From assembly GCF_001590965.1 (NCBI RefSeq), contig NZ_BCTW01000004.1, positions 124,001 through 188,000 on the forward strand: DNA of 64,000 bases, given 5' to 3'. The notes beneath the pieces are model-generated. The model was given only the letters and a program-made list of their open reading frames with translations. It was not told where the DNA came from and searched no databases. Of this stretch, positions 51,318 to 59,079 are shown piece by piece; within the stretch, counting starts at the first letter, position 1; each line of letters opens with the position of its first letter. Both the position numbers and the translations under genes were made by a program. Source of the stretch: Novosphingobium lentum NBRC 107847 (GTDB lineage: Bacteria > Pseudomonadota > Alphaproteobacteria > Sphingomonadales > Sphingomonadaceae).

Positions 51318-52571
51318 TCAGGCGATCTTGAACCGCGTCTTGAGATGGTGCGGACCGCGTGCAAAGTACGAGTCCAGCCACTCGACATCGTCCGAAACGG
51401 GATCGAGTATCGCGAAACGGCTGAATGCCACTTCAAGCGCCGACTTGGCTTCCATCCGGCTGAGGTTGTTGCCGAGGCAGAAGTGAGGGCCTTGGCCGAA
51501 CGACATCAGCGGGCTGTTGATCTTGCGGTCGATGTCGAACGTGTCGGGATCGGGATAGCGGGTTTCGTCACGGTTGGCCGACGCGAGCAAGGGCATCACG
51601 GTCGAACCCTTGGGAATCTTGACGCCGCCCAGTTCGGTGTCCTCCATCGCATGGCGGAAGATGATCTGCACCGGCGGATTGTACCGCAGCACCTCTTCGA
51701 TTAGGCCCGGGATCAGCGACGGATCCTGGCGCACGCGAGCATACGTTTCCGGATGGCGCTTCAGCTCGATCAGCACGGTGCCGAGCAAGTTGGTGGTCGT
51801 CTCGACGCCGCCGATCAGCAGGAGGATCGACATCTGGATGACTTCGATCCGCGACATCCGCACGCCATCGATCTCGGCCTGGATGAAATCGGAGATGAGG
51901 TCGTTCTGCAGATCCTTTGCGCGCTCGTCGTAAAGCTCCTCGAAGAATTTGCGGATGCTGTCGGAGCTTTCCTGGATTTCAGCGAGCCGCTCAGGACCAT
52001 ACGCGGCACGATTTGCGGCGGCGAGGACGTTGTCGACCCAGATCTTGAAATCTGCGCGCCGCGCGGTCGGTACGCCGAGGACCTGCGCGATCACCGTGAC
52101 GGGGTACAGCGCACAGAATTCGGTTGCCCAGTCGATTTCACCCTCAGTGCCGTGCTCGGCCACGATGTCGTCAATCAGGGCGTTGGCGACTTCGTACGTG
52201 CGATCCGTCAGCGTCTTGATCTTGGACGGCACGAATGCCTTGTTCGCCAGCTTGCGCAAATGGATATGGCCCGGAGGGTCCATCGATATCATCGGCGGCA
52301 CTTCGGGCACGGGATCGAATTCGCCCAGCAGCGCCGGCCAGAACATCGACGAGCTGAACAGCTTTCCGTCCTTCAGCAGCTTGTCGACGAGATCGTAGGT
52401 GGCAACGCCATACGCCTGCAATGATGGCAACCATTGCACCGGAGAGTTCTTCCGCAGCTCGGCATAATAGGGATAAGGTTCGCTTTTCACCGCCGGATCG
52501 AGCGGATCGTAAACGAGCGGGGTATCCTGCTCCAGCGCGCTGATGGCGTCTTCCTGCGATGCCACGGTCAT
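51318..52571 (-). CDS. cytochrome P450
   Basis: This 417-residue bacterial P450 has a membrane-free N-terminus, ISMDPPGHIHLRKLANKAF, I-helix LLIGGVETTTN, K-helix EEVLRYNPP and haem loop MSFGQGPHFCLGNNLSR with axial Cys365. ATG at 52571 is preferred over 52577 from the spacing to GGAGAG. It is the first gene of the leftward operon P450, FMN hydroxyacid oxidase, aldehyde dehydrogenase, consistent with hydroxylation of a side chain that is then oxidised stepwise. Its ferredoxin is not adjacent. Confidence 0.94.
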   Translation of the reverse strand: MTVASQEDAISALEQDTPLVYDPLDPAVKSEPYPYYAELRKNSPVQWLPSLQAYGVATYDLVDKLLKDGKLFSSSMFWPALLGEFDPVPEVPPMISMDPPGHIHLRKLANKAFVPSKIKTLTDRTYEVANALIDDIVAEHGTEGEIDWATEFCALYPVTVIAQVLGVPTARRADFKIWVDNVLAAANRAAYGPERLAEIQESSDSIRKFFEELYDERAKDLQNDLISDFIQAEIDGVRMSRIEVIQMSILLLIGGVETTTNLLGTVLIELKRHPETYARVRQDPSLIPGLIEEVLRYNPPVQIIFRHAMEDTELGGVKIPKGSTVMPLLASANRDETRYPDPDTFDIDRKINSPLMSFGQGPHFCLGNNLSRMEAKSALEVAFSRFAILDPVSDDVEWLDSYFARGPHHLKTRFKIA

Positions 52572-52665
52572 ACTCATCTCTCTCCGCTGGCGAATGCCCG
52601 GTCGCTTGCCGGCATCACTTCTGGTTGCAACGCTATACGCACGCGCCTTCATGCCGAAGGGCCGC

Positions 52666-52712
52666 ACGTGCCACCTGGTGTCTCATGGTGCCAGCGCCCG
52701 CAGTTGGCACGT
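52666..52712. promoter_or_regulatory. ACGTGCCA-N31-TGGCACGT inverted repeat
   Basis: Perfect 8-bp arms lie in the 248-base divergent region between the P450 and a SnoaL-like gene, with an extra TGGTGCCA inside the spacer. The half-site GTGCCA resembles the palindrome before the AraC-type regulator, making it a candidate binding site for that protein. Confidence 0.4.
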
Positions 52713-52819
52713 ATTGCCGGGACTTGACCGTTTCGGCTCTGGCCGGGTGCGCATGGGTTGGTCATCATGCGCCGGGCAAGCAGGGCGAACACGCCCGCGT
52801 TATCCGGAAGAGGGCTCCC

Positions 52820-53545
52820 ATGCACATCCTTTACGCCAGCCTTGTCGGCGATGAGCACCTGACCGCCGCGCAGCGGCGCACGTTGGGCGAAATCCGTGCC
52901 GGCCAACCCCTGAGCATGTCCGATGGCTTGACCTCGACGGGTGCCGGCAGCCGCCGCCAGCACAAGAATTTCCAGTCCGCGCAAGACTGGGTCTCCGCCT
53001 TTTTCGACAAGGGTGCCGAAGAAGTGCTCGGATACTACGCAGACGATTTTGTCTGGGAAGACATCGAGTTCATGCAGACCATCACGACCAAGGAAGACCT
53101 CTACAAGGCCTTCGTGGTGTTCAACAATTCGGGCCCTGAATCGCCCTTCGGCGTGCATAAATTCCAGGTGCTGACGTACGATGGTGGCCCTTCGGGCGAA
53201 TCCAGGGGGGTCAAGGCCAGCGGACCGATGCCGGCCGATTGGGAAGGTTACGAGGCGGACTATAACCGCTTTGCCAACAACATCTTCCTGGGCGCCAATC
53301 TGGATTATGACGAGTGGGGCTACATGCAGTGGATCTGGAAGGCGACGCATAACGAGGATTTCTTCGGGATGCCGGCAGCCGGAAAAACCACCGTCACGCG
53401 CGGCACGACCACGCAGATGTACAAGAACGGCAAGATCGTTCGCTGCCGCACGCACTGGAACTTTCGCGAATTTGCCATGCAGCTCGGCATCATTCCCCCG
53501 CCGGACGAGGCGTGGCGCAACAATCCCGGCCTGAACGCGCACTAG
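52820..53545 (+). CDS. extended SnoaL-like protein, DF-G-PAAGK subgroup
   Basis: This 241-residue protein has an unmatched N-terminal stretch of about 50 residues followed by an NTF2-like domain (AQDWVSAFFDKGAEEVLGYYADDFVWEDIEF) and the block HNEDFFGMPAAGKTTVTRG, shared with the shorter proteins at 38758 and 41847. A roughly 40-residue insertion separates the conserved halves. GGAAGAGGG precedes the ATG. It is followed by the aldo/keto reductase after 9 bases and is divergent from the P450 operon. The function is unknown. Confidence 0.8.
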   Translation: MHILYASLVGDEHLTAAQRRTLGEIRAGQPLSMSDGLTSTGAGSRRQHKNFQSAQDWVSAFFDKGAEEVLGYYADDFVWEDIEFMQTITTKEDLYKAFVVFNNSGPESPFGVHKFQVLTYDGGPSGESRGVKASGPMPADWEGYEADYNRFANNIFLGANLDYDEWGYMQWIWKATHNEDFFGMPAAGKTTVTRGTTTQMYKNGKIVRCRTHWNFREFAMQLGIIPPPDEAWRNNPGLNAH

Positions 53546-53554
53546 GCCGAAGCC

Positions 53555-54601
53555 ATGCGCTACACGATCCTCGGCAGAAGCGGCCTGCGGGTCGCCAAGA
53601 TCGCGCTGGGCACGATGACATTTGGCCCCGGGGCGGAGTGGTCCCGGACCGAAGCCGAGTCGGCGGCGGTCTTCGATGCGTATGCCGAGGCCGGCGGCAA
53701 TTTCATCGACACCGCCAACATGTACACCGGTGGAGAGAGCGAGCGGATCGTCGGTCGGCTGGTCGCCCGGGACCGGGAGCGCTTCGTCGTCGCGACGAAG
53801 TACGGCAATGCCGTCCCCGGGGCAGGAGATGCCAATGCGGCGGGCATGCATCGCAAAAGCCTCAGGCAATCGATCGACGCGAGCCTGAAGCGGCTCGCGC
53901 TCGATTACATCGATCTGTTCACGGTGCACTGGTGGGATTTCACGACCCCGATCGACGAGGTGCATCGCGCGCTCGACGATGCGGTGAGCGAAGGCAAAAT
54001 CCTGCACATCGGCTTGTCCGACGTCCCGGCATGGGTCGTATCCCGTGCGCAGGCGCTGTCCGATCTGCGCGGTTGGGCGCCAATCGCCGCAATGCAGCTG
54101 GAATATAGCCTGGTCCAGCGTTCGATCGAGCGCGAACATTTGCCGCTCGCCAAAACGTACGACATCGGGATCACCGCCTGGTCGCCTCTGGCGGGCGGCA
54201 TCCTGACGGGGAAATATACGCGCGGCACGCCGGGCAGCGGCGGCAACCGGATGGATTCGATGCAACTCCAGCCGCTCGACGACAGGAACCGCCGCATCGC
54301 CGAAAAGCTGGACGCCGTCGCGGACCGGCTTGGCGTCAATTCATCCCGGGTGGCACTCGCATGGACGATTGCCAAAGGTATCATCCCGATTGTCGGCGCG
54401 ACCCGGCCAGAGCAACTGCGCGAGAACCTCGCCGCGCTCGATCTGGATCTCGACGGTGCGACCATGGCCGAGCTTGACGCTGCGAGCGCGATCGATCTCG
54501 GCCATCCTTACCAGATGGTCGGTTGGGAGATGCAGATGGCCTTGGGCTATGGCGGGATGTTCGATCAGTTGCAGATTCCGGGATACCCGTTTCCGCGATA
54601 G
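53555..54601 (+). CDS. aldo/keto reductase
   Basis: This 348-residue NADPH-dependent TIM-barrel enzyme has the catalytic tetrad visible as D in FIDTANMY, Y in the same block, K in VVATKYGN and H in FTVHWWD. The late cofactor segment IVGATRPEQLRENLAAL is also typical. It lies 9 bases after the SnoaL-like gene. It could interconvert an aldehyde or ketone and alcohol on the side chain handled by the neighbouring P450, hydroxyacid oxidase and aldehyde dehydrogenase. Confidence 0.92.
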   Translation: MRYTILGRSGLRVAKIALGTMTFGPGAEWSRTEAESAAVFDAYAEAGGNFIDTANMYTGGESERIVGRLVARDRERFVVATKYGNAVPGAGDANAAGMHRKSLRQSIDASLKRLALDYIDLFTVHWWDFTTPIDEVHRALDDAVSEGKILHIGLSDVPAWVVSRAQALSDLRGWAPIAAMQLEYSLVQRSIEREHLPLAKTYDIGITAWSPLAGGILTGKYTRGTPGSGGNRMDSMQLQPLDDRNRRIAEKLDAVADRLGVNSSRVALAWTIAKGIIPIVGATRPEQLRENLAALDLDLDGATMAELDAASAIDLGHPYQMVGWEMQMALGYGGMFDQLQIPGYPFPR

Positions 54602-54607
54602 GCCGGT

Positions 54608-54815
54608 TCAATCCACTTGCCGCGGAAAGTCGATCTGCGGGTTGAGCGCGGTCGCGGGCAAACGTCCCGCGACCACATCGCGGATATTGGTGCAGCTTCA
54701 TCGATGATGGCCCCGCGTGACACGTTGATGAGCAAGGCGCCCGGCTTCATCGCCAGCAGCCGGTCGCGATCCAGCAAGTGGAGCGTATGGGTCGTCCAAT
54801 CGCGACCTCGATTAC
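54608..54815 (-). pseudogene. fragment of a D-2-hydroxyacid (phosphoglycerate-type) dehydrogenase
   Basis: On the minus strand one frame reads TLHLLDRDRLLAMKPGALLIN followed by VSRGAIIDEAA, a classic D-isomer-specific 2-hydroxyacid dehydrogenase segment. A shifted frame then gives DVVAGRLPATALNPQIDF and a stop at 54608, resembling the C-terminus of the same family. The N-terminal half and an internal part are missing, and an IS6-type remnant lies at its broken side. It overlaps no functional gene. Confidence 0.7.
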
Positions 54816-54839
54816 AAGCGGATGATGAGCAGACCGTGT

Positions 54840-55013
54840 ACCGGGCTCTGTCAGCCCAATTGCACCGATGGTCTGTTGTCGCGGGCTGGGCGACCTGAAT
54901 GGCCTGCCCCCGCAAGCCTGCCAGCCCGTTCGGCTCCTTCAACGCATGGCCCGAGGTGATCCGCATGGGTGGCCATGATGGACGGGCGCTTCCCCTCAGC
55001 CTGCGGTTTCGGC
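54840..55013 (+). pseudogene. remnant of the 5' end of an IS6-type transposase gene with left end (scar 2)
   Basis: From ATG at 54899 the frame reads PRKPASPFGSFNAWPEVIR and then ALPLSLRFRQV, with substitutions and indels relative to the intact family N-terminus. GGGCTCTGTCAGC just upstream resembles an IS6-type terminal end (GGCTCTGT). The remnant overlaps the 3' end of the LuxC-like gene on the other strand, whose stop is at 54996. Confidence 0.65.
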
Positions 55014-56459
55014 AAGTTCGTTGCGCTGCCGGCAGTTCGCGGTCGGGGCGTCGTCGTGAACTTCGTCGGTTATCCAGCGGCACATGCGGCGCAGCGGTTC
55101 CATCCCATCGTGCGGGCCGGCCATCGCCGCCTTGCAGGCATAGCCGAGCGAGACCACCCGCTGCGCCCCGTTGAACACCAGTCGATCGCGCAGCCGCGTC
55201 TTGAGATGTTCGGGCCAGATGCCAATTGTCTGGGTGTACGACGTGACCGAGCGCACTGCGATGTCGAGATCGTCGACGGGCACGAGGTTGGCGACCCGGT
55301 TGTTGAGCATCGGCGCGAAATCGACCGGCTCGTCGATTTGCGAGACGATGACCGCGCCTGCCGGCCCGCCGCCCGTGACGGCATGGTCGAAGCTGGCCAT
55401 GCGCAACGCCTGCAGTTCTTCGGCCAGCGCGCGGTCGATGGGGGCAGGGCCGCTGGTGCCAGCAGGCAGCGCCTGGATTGCTTCGAACACCATTTCGCCA
55501 AAGCGGTTGGCACGGGCGAGACCGGCGCGGTCGATCCCGCATTCGAGGTAGGTCACGCGGGAGTTGGCGCAAGCCTGCTGGTTGAACGTTGCGATGTCGA
55601 GTGCCAGCCGCCCGGCGACGTCGCGCATCGTTGCTTCGTCGGCAAAAGCCTCACGCCCCACGATCGAGGACGACAGCTTGGGGTCCATCGTGATCAGGTC
55701 GATGCCCGGCTGGATGTACTTCGCGATGTGCGCGATCGAAGCCTGCCCGCCCCACGCGATGATCTTGTCGATGCGGTCGGGGCGATACAGTTCGTCCTCC
55801 ACCGCGCTGTCGCCACCTTTCCAGTATCCGACAGACAAGTGCCGCGTGACCGGGTGGTCTGGGTCGAGCGCGATCATCGTGCGCGCGATCGCGACCGCCG
55901 TCATCGGGTCGTTCGACGGGGTCTTGAAGATCGCGTCGCTGCGCGTGATCGCGTTGCGGATCACCCCCAGCGCCGACGGCATCGGCACGTTGCCCGCCAG
56001 CACATGGACCGCCCGTGCGCCGAAGGCGCGGATGTTGCAGGTGGAGCCGTTGGCCATCCGGCGCGGCACCCATCCGTCCAGATAACGGATGCCGATGGCA
56101 TTTTCGGCCAGTTCCCGGATGAAATCGGCCGCGAACAGCGTGTCGAGCGATCCATAAAGCTGGCGCACGATCCCCTCGCTCAGCCCCGACGAGCGGATCG
56201 ACAGGTCATAGGCTTCCTGCAGGAACGGGTTGCGATCGAGCACCAGTTCGCGGCCCACGGCGGCGAGGAACGCGATCACCTGTTCGGTCGAAAGCGCGTG
56301 GATATCGGCCAGTTCGCCCGCGTCCGACAAGGGCAGCGCGGTGATGTGCCTGCGCACGTCGGGGGTGGAAAATTCGGTGCCCTCGCGGCGTGCGCCAAAG
56401 GTAAGGTCGGCGCCCGCGATGATGCGGCCACGGATGATCAGCGGGACGTGGGTCGTCAT
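54996..56459 (-). CDS. LuxC-family acyl-CoA reductase
   Basis: This 487-residue protein is of the LuxC/acyl-CoA reductase family within the aldehyde dehydrogenase superfamily, reducing an activated acyl group to an aldehyde with NADPH. Visible segments include VHVLAGNVPMPSALGVIRNAI, KTPSNDPMTAVAIARTM, IIAWGGQASIAHI, and the region IATFNQQACANSRVTYLE with the likely nucleophilic Cys. It is 4 bases after the LuxE-like stop, with GGGGAG upstream. No luxA, luxB or luxD gene is in the window. The extreme C-terminus overlaps an IS remnant and may be altered. Confidence 0.88.
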   Translation of the reverse strand: MTTHVPLIIRGRIIAGADLTFGARREGTEFSTPDVRRHITALPLSDAGELADIHALSTEQVIAFLAAVGRELVLDRNPFLQEAYDLSIRSSGLSEGIVRQLYGSLDTLFAADFIRELAENAIGIRYLDGWVPRRMANGSTCNIRAFGARAVHVLAGNVPMPSALGVIRNAITRSDAIFKTPSNDPMTAVAIARTMIALDPDHPVTRHLSVGYWKGGDSAVEDELYRPDRIDKIIAWGGQASIAHIAKYIQPGIDLITMDPKLSSSIVGREAFADEATMRDVAGRLALDIATFNQQACANSRVTYLECGIDRAGLARANRFGEMVFEAIQALPAGTSGPAPIDRALAEELQALRMASFDHAVTGGGPAGAVIVSQIDEPVDFAPMLNNRVANLVPVDDLDIAVRSVTSYTQTIGIWPEHLKTRLRDRLVFNGAQRVVSLGYACKAAMAGPHDGMEPLRRMCRWITDEVHDDAPTANCRQRNELAETAG

Positions 56460-56463
56460 GATG

Positions 56464-57906
56464 TCAGCTCCCCGCCTTGCTCATGAAGTCGAGCGCGCGG
56501 TCGTTCAGGCCCGGTGCGCCGGCGCAGGTGATCTTGTCGTCGCCGCCACGGATCTCGCTGTAGCGGCGGATTTCTCCGGCGATGTAGGCGCCCCGCCGGC
56601 CGCAGCCGCACGGCGTCGCATCGCCGAAGTCGAGCGTGACTTCGTCGCCGGTGAGAAACCCGCCCCACCGCGTTTCACAGGCGATGTCGAGGATGCCCAG
56701 CCGCCCGGTCTGCCGGCCCTTGCGCGGCAGCGGCACGCCGCTGTCGGGATCGACCAGATACGGGATGAGGTTGGGGACGATGTGGTAATGGCCGTGCGGG
56801 CACATCAGCGTGATCGCCGAAGCGGCTTCGGACATGCCGTATCCCTGGGCGGGGAAGGGCAGGCCGGTGAACCGTTCGACCTGTTCGCGATAATCGTCCG
56901 GCAAGTTCTGGCCCTTGGCCCCGCCGGCGACGAAGAAAATGCTGTCGCGCGCGAACAGGCCTTCCAGCCCGCGCGCCAGCCCCTCGACCGCCACGCCGAC
57001 CGTCGGCGGCAGCACGCCTTTGAGAATCACGCGCTGGCCGCGATAAGTGTCGTTGAGCGCGTCGAAGAAGGCCTCGCGGTGGCGCGGGGCTTCCTCCTGC
57101 TCGCGCAGGAACGCCTCGCGCCGCGCCATCAGGCCCGGCGACAGCGCCACCCGGCCGACCGCGCCGCGCGCCTGCGCACCCTCGAGCCGCCCGGCAAGCG
57201 AGGCCATGTCGGCGCTGATCCGCCCCGGATCGAGGCACAGCACGCGGTTTTCGCCGCCGCCGTAGAAATGCTCGATGATCGCCGCGACCGATCGCGGAAA
57301 GCTTTGCGAGCCATGCCGATAGCCGAACGCGATCAGCGGCAGGTCGCCGAAAGTGGCGCCGTCCCGCGCGCCGGGCTCATTGCCAAACGGCTCCAGCGCG
57401 CGGGCAATGCCCCTGACCGACGTGATCGCCTCGGCGCGGCTTTGCGGGATGAACGAGAGTTTGCCCGTGGTGCCCGACGAATGGCGCACGCGCAGATCGG
57501 TCTGCGTGTCGAACCGCTCGATCCAGTCGTCGATGCTGTCGCACCCGTCGCAGTCCACGGCGGCGGTGTCGATGGCGGTCAGCGAACCCAGCCAGCGGCT
57601 CATCTGATCGTATCGGCCCTTCTCGATACCGGAGAGCGGATAGGACTTGTATATCGTGTGTGGAAACAGCAGCAGTGCACCGTCTTCGATCCGTTCGATC
57701 CGGCTGAGGTTCTGTTCTTCTGCGAATCGGGCGAGAACCGGGATGCGGTGGACCAGATCGTCGAACCGCTGCTGCAGGCCGCGCAGCTGAATGACGTCGA
57801 GATCGGCCTGCGGGATGGAGAATTTAGCGGTCAGTGGCAGATCGACCAGCGTGGCTGGATCGTCGCTCATGGTGGCAGCCTCGCGCGGTTCGATCTGGGT
57901 CGCCAT
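56464..57906 (-). CDS. LuxE-like acyl-activating enzyme (acyl-protein synthetase family)
   Basis: This 480-residue adenylate-forming protein has the ATP motif VRHSSGTTGKLSFIP, the segment FPAQGYGMSEAASAITLMCPHG, the acidic FLTGDEVTLDFGD, and the late CGCGRRGAYIAGEIRRYSEI typical of LuxE/phenylacetate-CoA-ligase relatives. It would activate a carboxylate and hand the acyl group to the LuxC-like reductase. It is longer than Vibrio LuxE (about 370 residues). AGGAGA precedes the ATG. It is the first gene of a two-gene operon divergent from a LysR regulator. Confidence 0.85.
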   Translation of the reverse strand: MATQIEPREAATMSDDPATLVDLPLTAKFSIPQADLDVIQLRGLQQRFDDLVHRIPVLARFAEEQNLSRIERIEDGALLLFPHTIYKSYPLSGIEKGRYDQMSRWLGSLTAIDTAAVDCDGCDSIDDWIERFDTQTDLRVRHSSGTTGKLSFIPQSRAEAITSVRGIARALEPFGNEPGARDGATFGDLPLIAFGYRHGSQSFPRSVAAIIEHFYGGGENRVLCLDPGRISADMASLAGRLEGAQARGAVGRVALSPGLMARREAFLREQEEAPRHREAFFDALNDTYRGQRVILKGVLPPTVGVAVEGLARGLEGLFARDSIFFVAGGAKGQNLPDDYREQVERFTGLPFPAQGYGMSEAASAITLMCPHGHYHIVPNLIPYLVDPDSGVPLPRKGRQTGRLGILDIACETRWGGFLTGDEVTLDFGDATPCGCGRRGAYIAGEIRRYSEIRGGDDKITCAGAPGLNDRALDFMSKAGS

Positions 57907-58005
57907 CGGTTCGTCTCCTGGCCCCCGTCGACTTGTGCGGGGGTGTTGCTGGAACCAAGGCTATGCCGCGCTGATCGCCCCGACCAGTGACGATTGCGCA
58001 AGTAC

Positions 58006-58036
58006 GATATGCACGAAAATCATACGCTGGCATATC
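58006..58036. promoter_or_regulatory. LysR-type operator candidate GATATGC-N17-GCATATC
   Basis: Perfect 7-bp arms are separated by 17 bases in the 186-base divergent region between the LuxE-like gene (start 57906) and the LysR gene (start 58093). The position and dyad fit a LysR-type regulatory site controlling both genes. Confidence 0.5.
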
Positions 58037-58092
58037 ACACCCTGCTCGCGCATGATCGACCGGCGATTCTGCGAGGCAGGGAGGGATGAACG

Positions 58093-59049
58093 ATGCGCGA
58101 AGTGCGGCTGTCGTCGATCGATCTCAACCTGCTGCTCGTGTTCGATGCGATCATGATCCACGCTTCGGTTTCGGCTGCGGCGGATCAACTGCACCGTACC
58201 CAGTCGGCGGTAAGCCATGCGCTGGCGCGGTTGCGCACGATCATCGGTGATCCGCTGTTCGTACGCACGCCCGGCGGCATGGTGCCGACCGCATACGCCA
58301 GCGCGATCGCGCCGCGCATCCGCTCGGCCTTGTTCGAAATCCAGGACGCGTTGGTCCCGCAGGAGGCGTTCGACCCGGCAAGGTATCGCGGGACGATCGC
58401 GGCGGGGATGACCGATTACATGGCCTACTTGCTGCTGCCTGACCTGGCCGCGCGACTGGCACAAGCCGCGCCGGGACTGACGCTCGACGTCGTGCCCTGT
58501 TTTGCGCGCGCGTGCGCCGCGCCGCTCGACGATGACCGGATCGCGCTGTTCGTGGGCAACGCGCCACCCGACCTGCCGCCGTGGCTGGTTTCCGCGCCGC
58601 TGTACCAGGAACGACAGGTTTGTGTCGCGCGGTGCGGCCACCCGGCAATGGCCGGAAACCTCTCTGTGGACATCTTCCTGGCGCAGCGCCACGTGGACGT
58701 CTCTCCATGGGGCGATGCCGGATATGTCGAGGCGGCGCTGGCCGGGCTGGGCGTGGAGCGGCAGCTGGCGGTGACGGTTGGCAGCTTTCTCGCGGTCGCG
58801 CCGGTTCTGGAACGGACCGACCTGTTGGCCGTACTGCCCGAGCGGCTTGCCCGGCGCATGGCGCAAAGCCATGCGCTTGCCGTTGCGCTGGTCCCGTTCG
58901 ACCTGGGCATCTCGCCGATAGGGCTGACTTGGCACCGTCGGCTCGACCGCGACTTGCGCATAACCTGGCTGCGCGAAGAGATCGCTGCGATCCTGCTTGC
59001 GGACCACGATCCGTTGGCACGATCAACGGACCCATCGCTCACGCGCTGA
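58093..59049 (+). CDS. LysR-family transcriptional regulator
   Basis: This 318-residue regulator has an N-terminal winged helix-turn-helix (ASVSAAADQLHRTQSAVSHALARLRTIIG near residues 18-46, then DPLFVRTPGGMVPTAYA) and a C-terminal periplasmic-binding-like effector domain. Its closest-looking relatives are NahR/NodD-type LysR proteins, based on the start VRLSSIDLNLLLVFDAI. It is divergent from the LuxE-LuxC pair and probably controls it through the dyad at 58006-58036. Confidence 0.92.
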   Translation: MREVRLSSIDLNLLLVFDAIMIHASVSAAADQLHRTQSAVSHALARLRTIIGDPLFVRTPGGMVPTAYASAIAPRIRSALFEIQDALVPQEAFDPARYRGTIAAGMTDYMAYLLLPDLAARLAQAAPGLTLDVVPCFARACAAPLDDDRIALFVGNAPPDLPPWLVSAPLYQERQVCVARCGHPAMAGNLSVDIFLAQRHVDVSPWGDAGYVEAALAGLGVERQLAVTVGSFLAVAPVLERTDLLAVLPERLARRMAQSHALAVALVPFDLGISPIGLTWHRRLDRDLRITWLREEIAAILLADHDPLARSTDPSLTR

Positions 59050-59079
59050 GCCATTCACCACGGCAATGTGTGCTTCACC

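Noticed and set aside
54565..55572. 335-codon minus-strand open frame spanning the IS scar
   Set aside because: Only the part coding for the hydroxyacid dehydrogenase fragment has family similarity; the rest is an out-of-frame reading of the LuxC-like gene.
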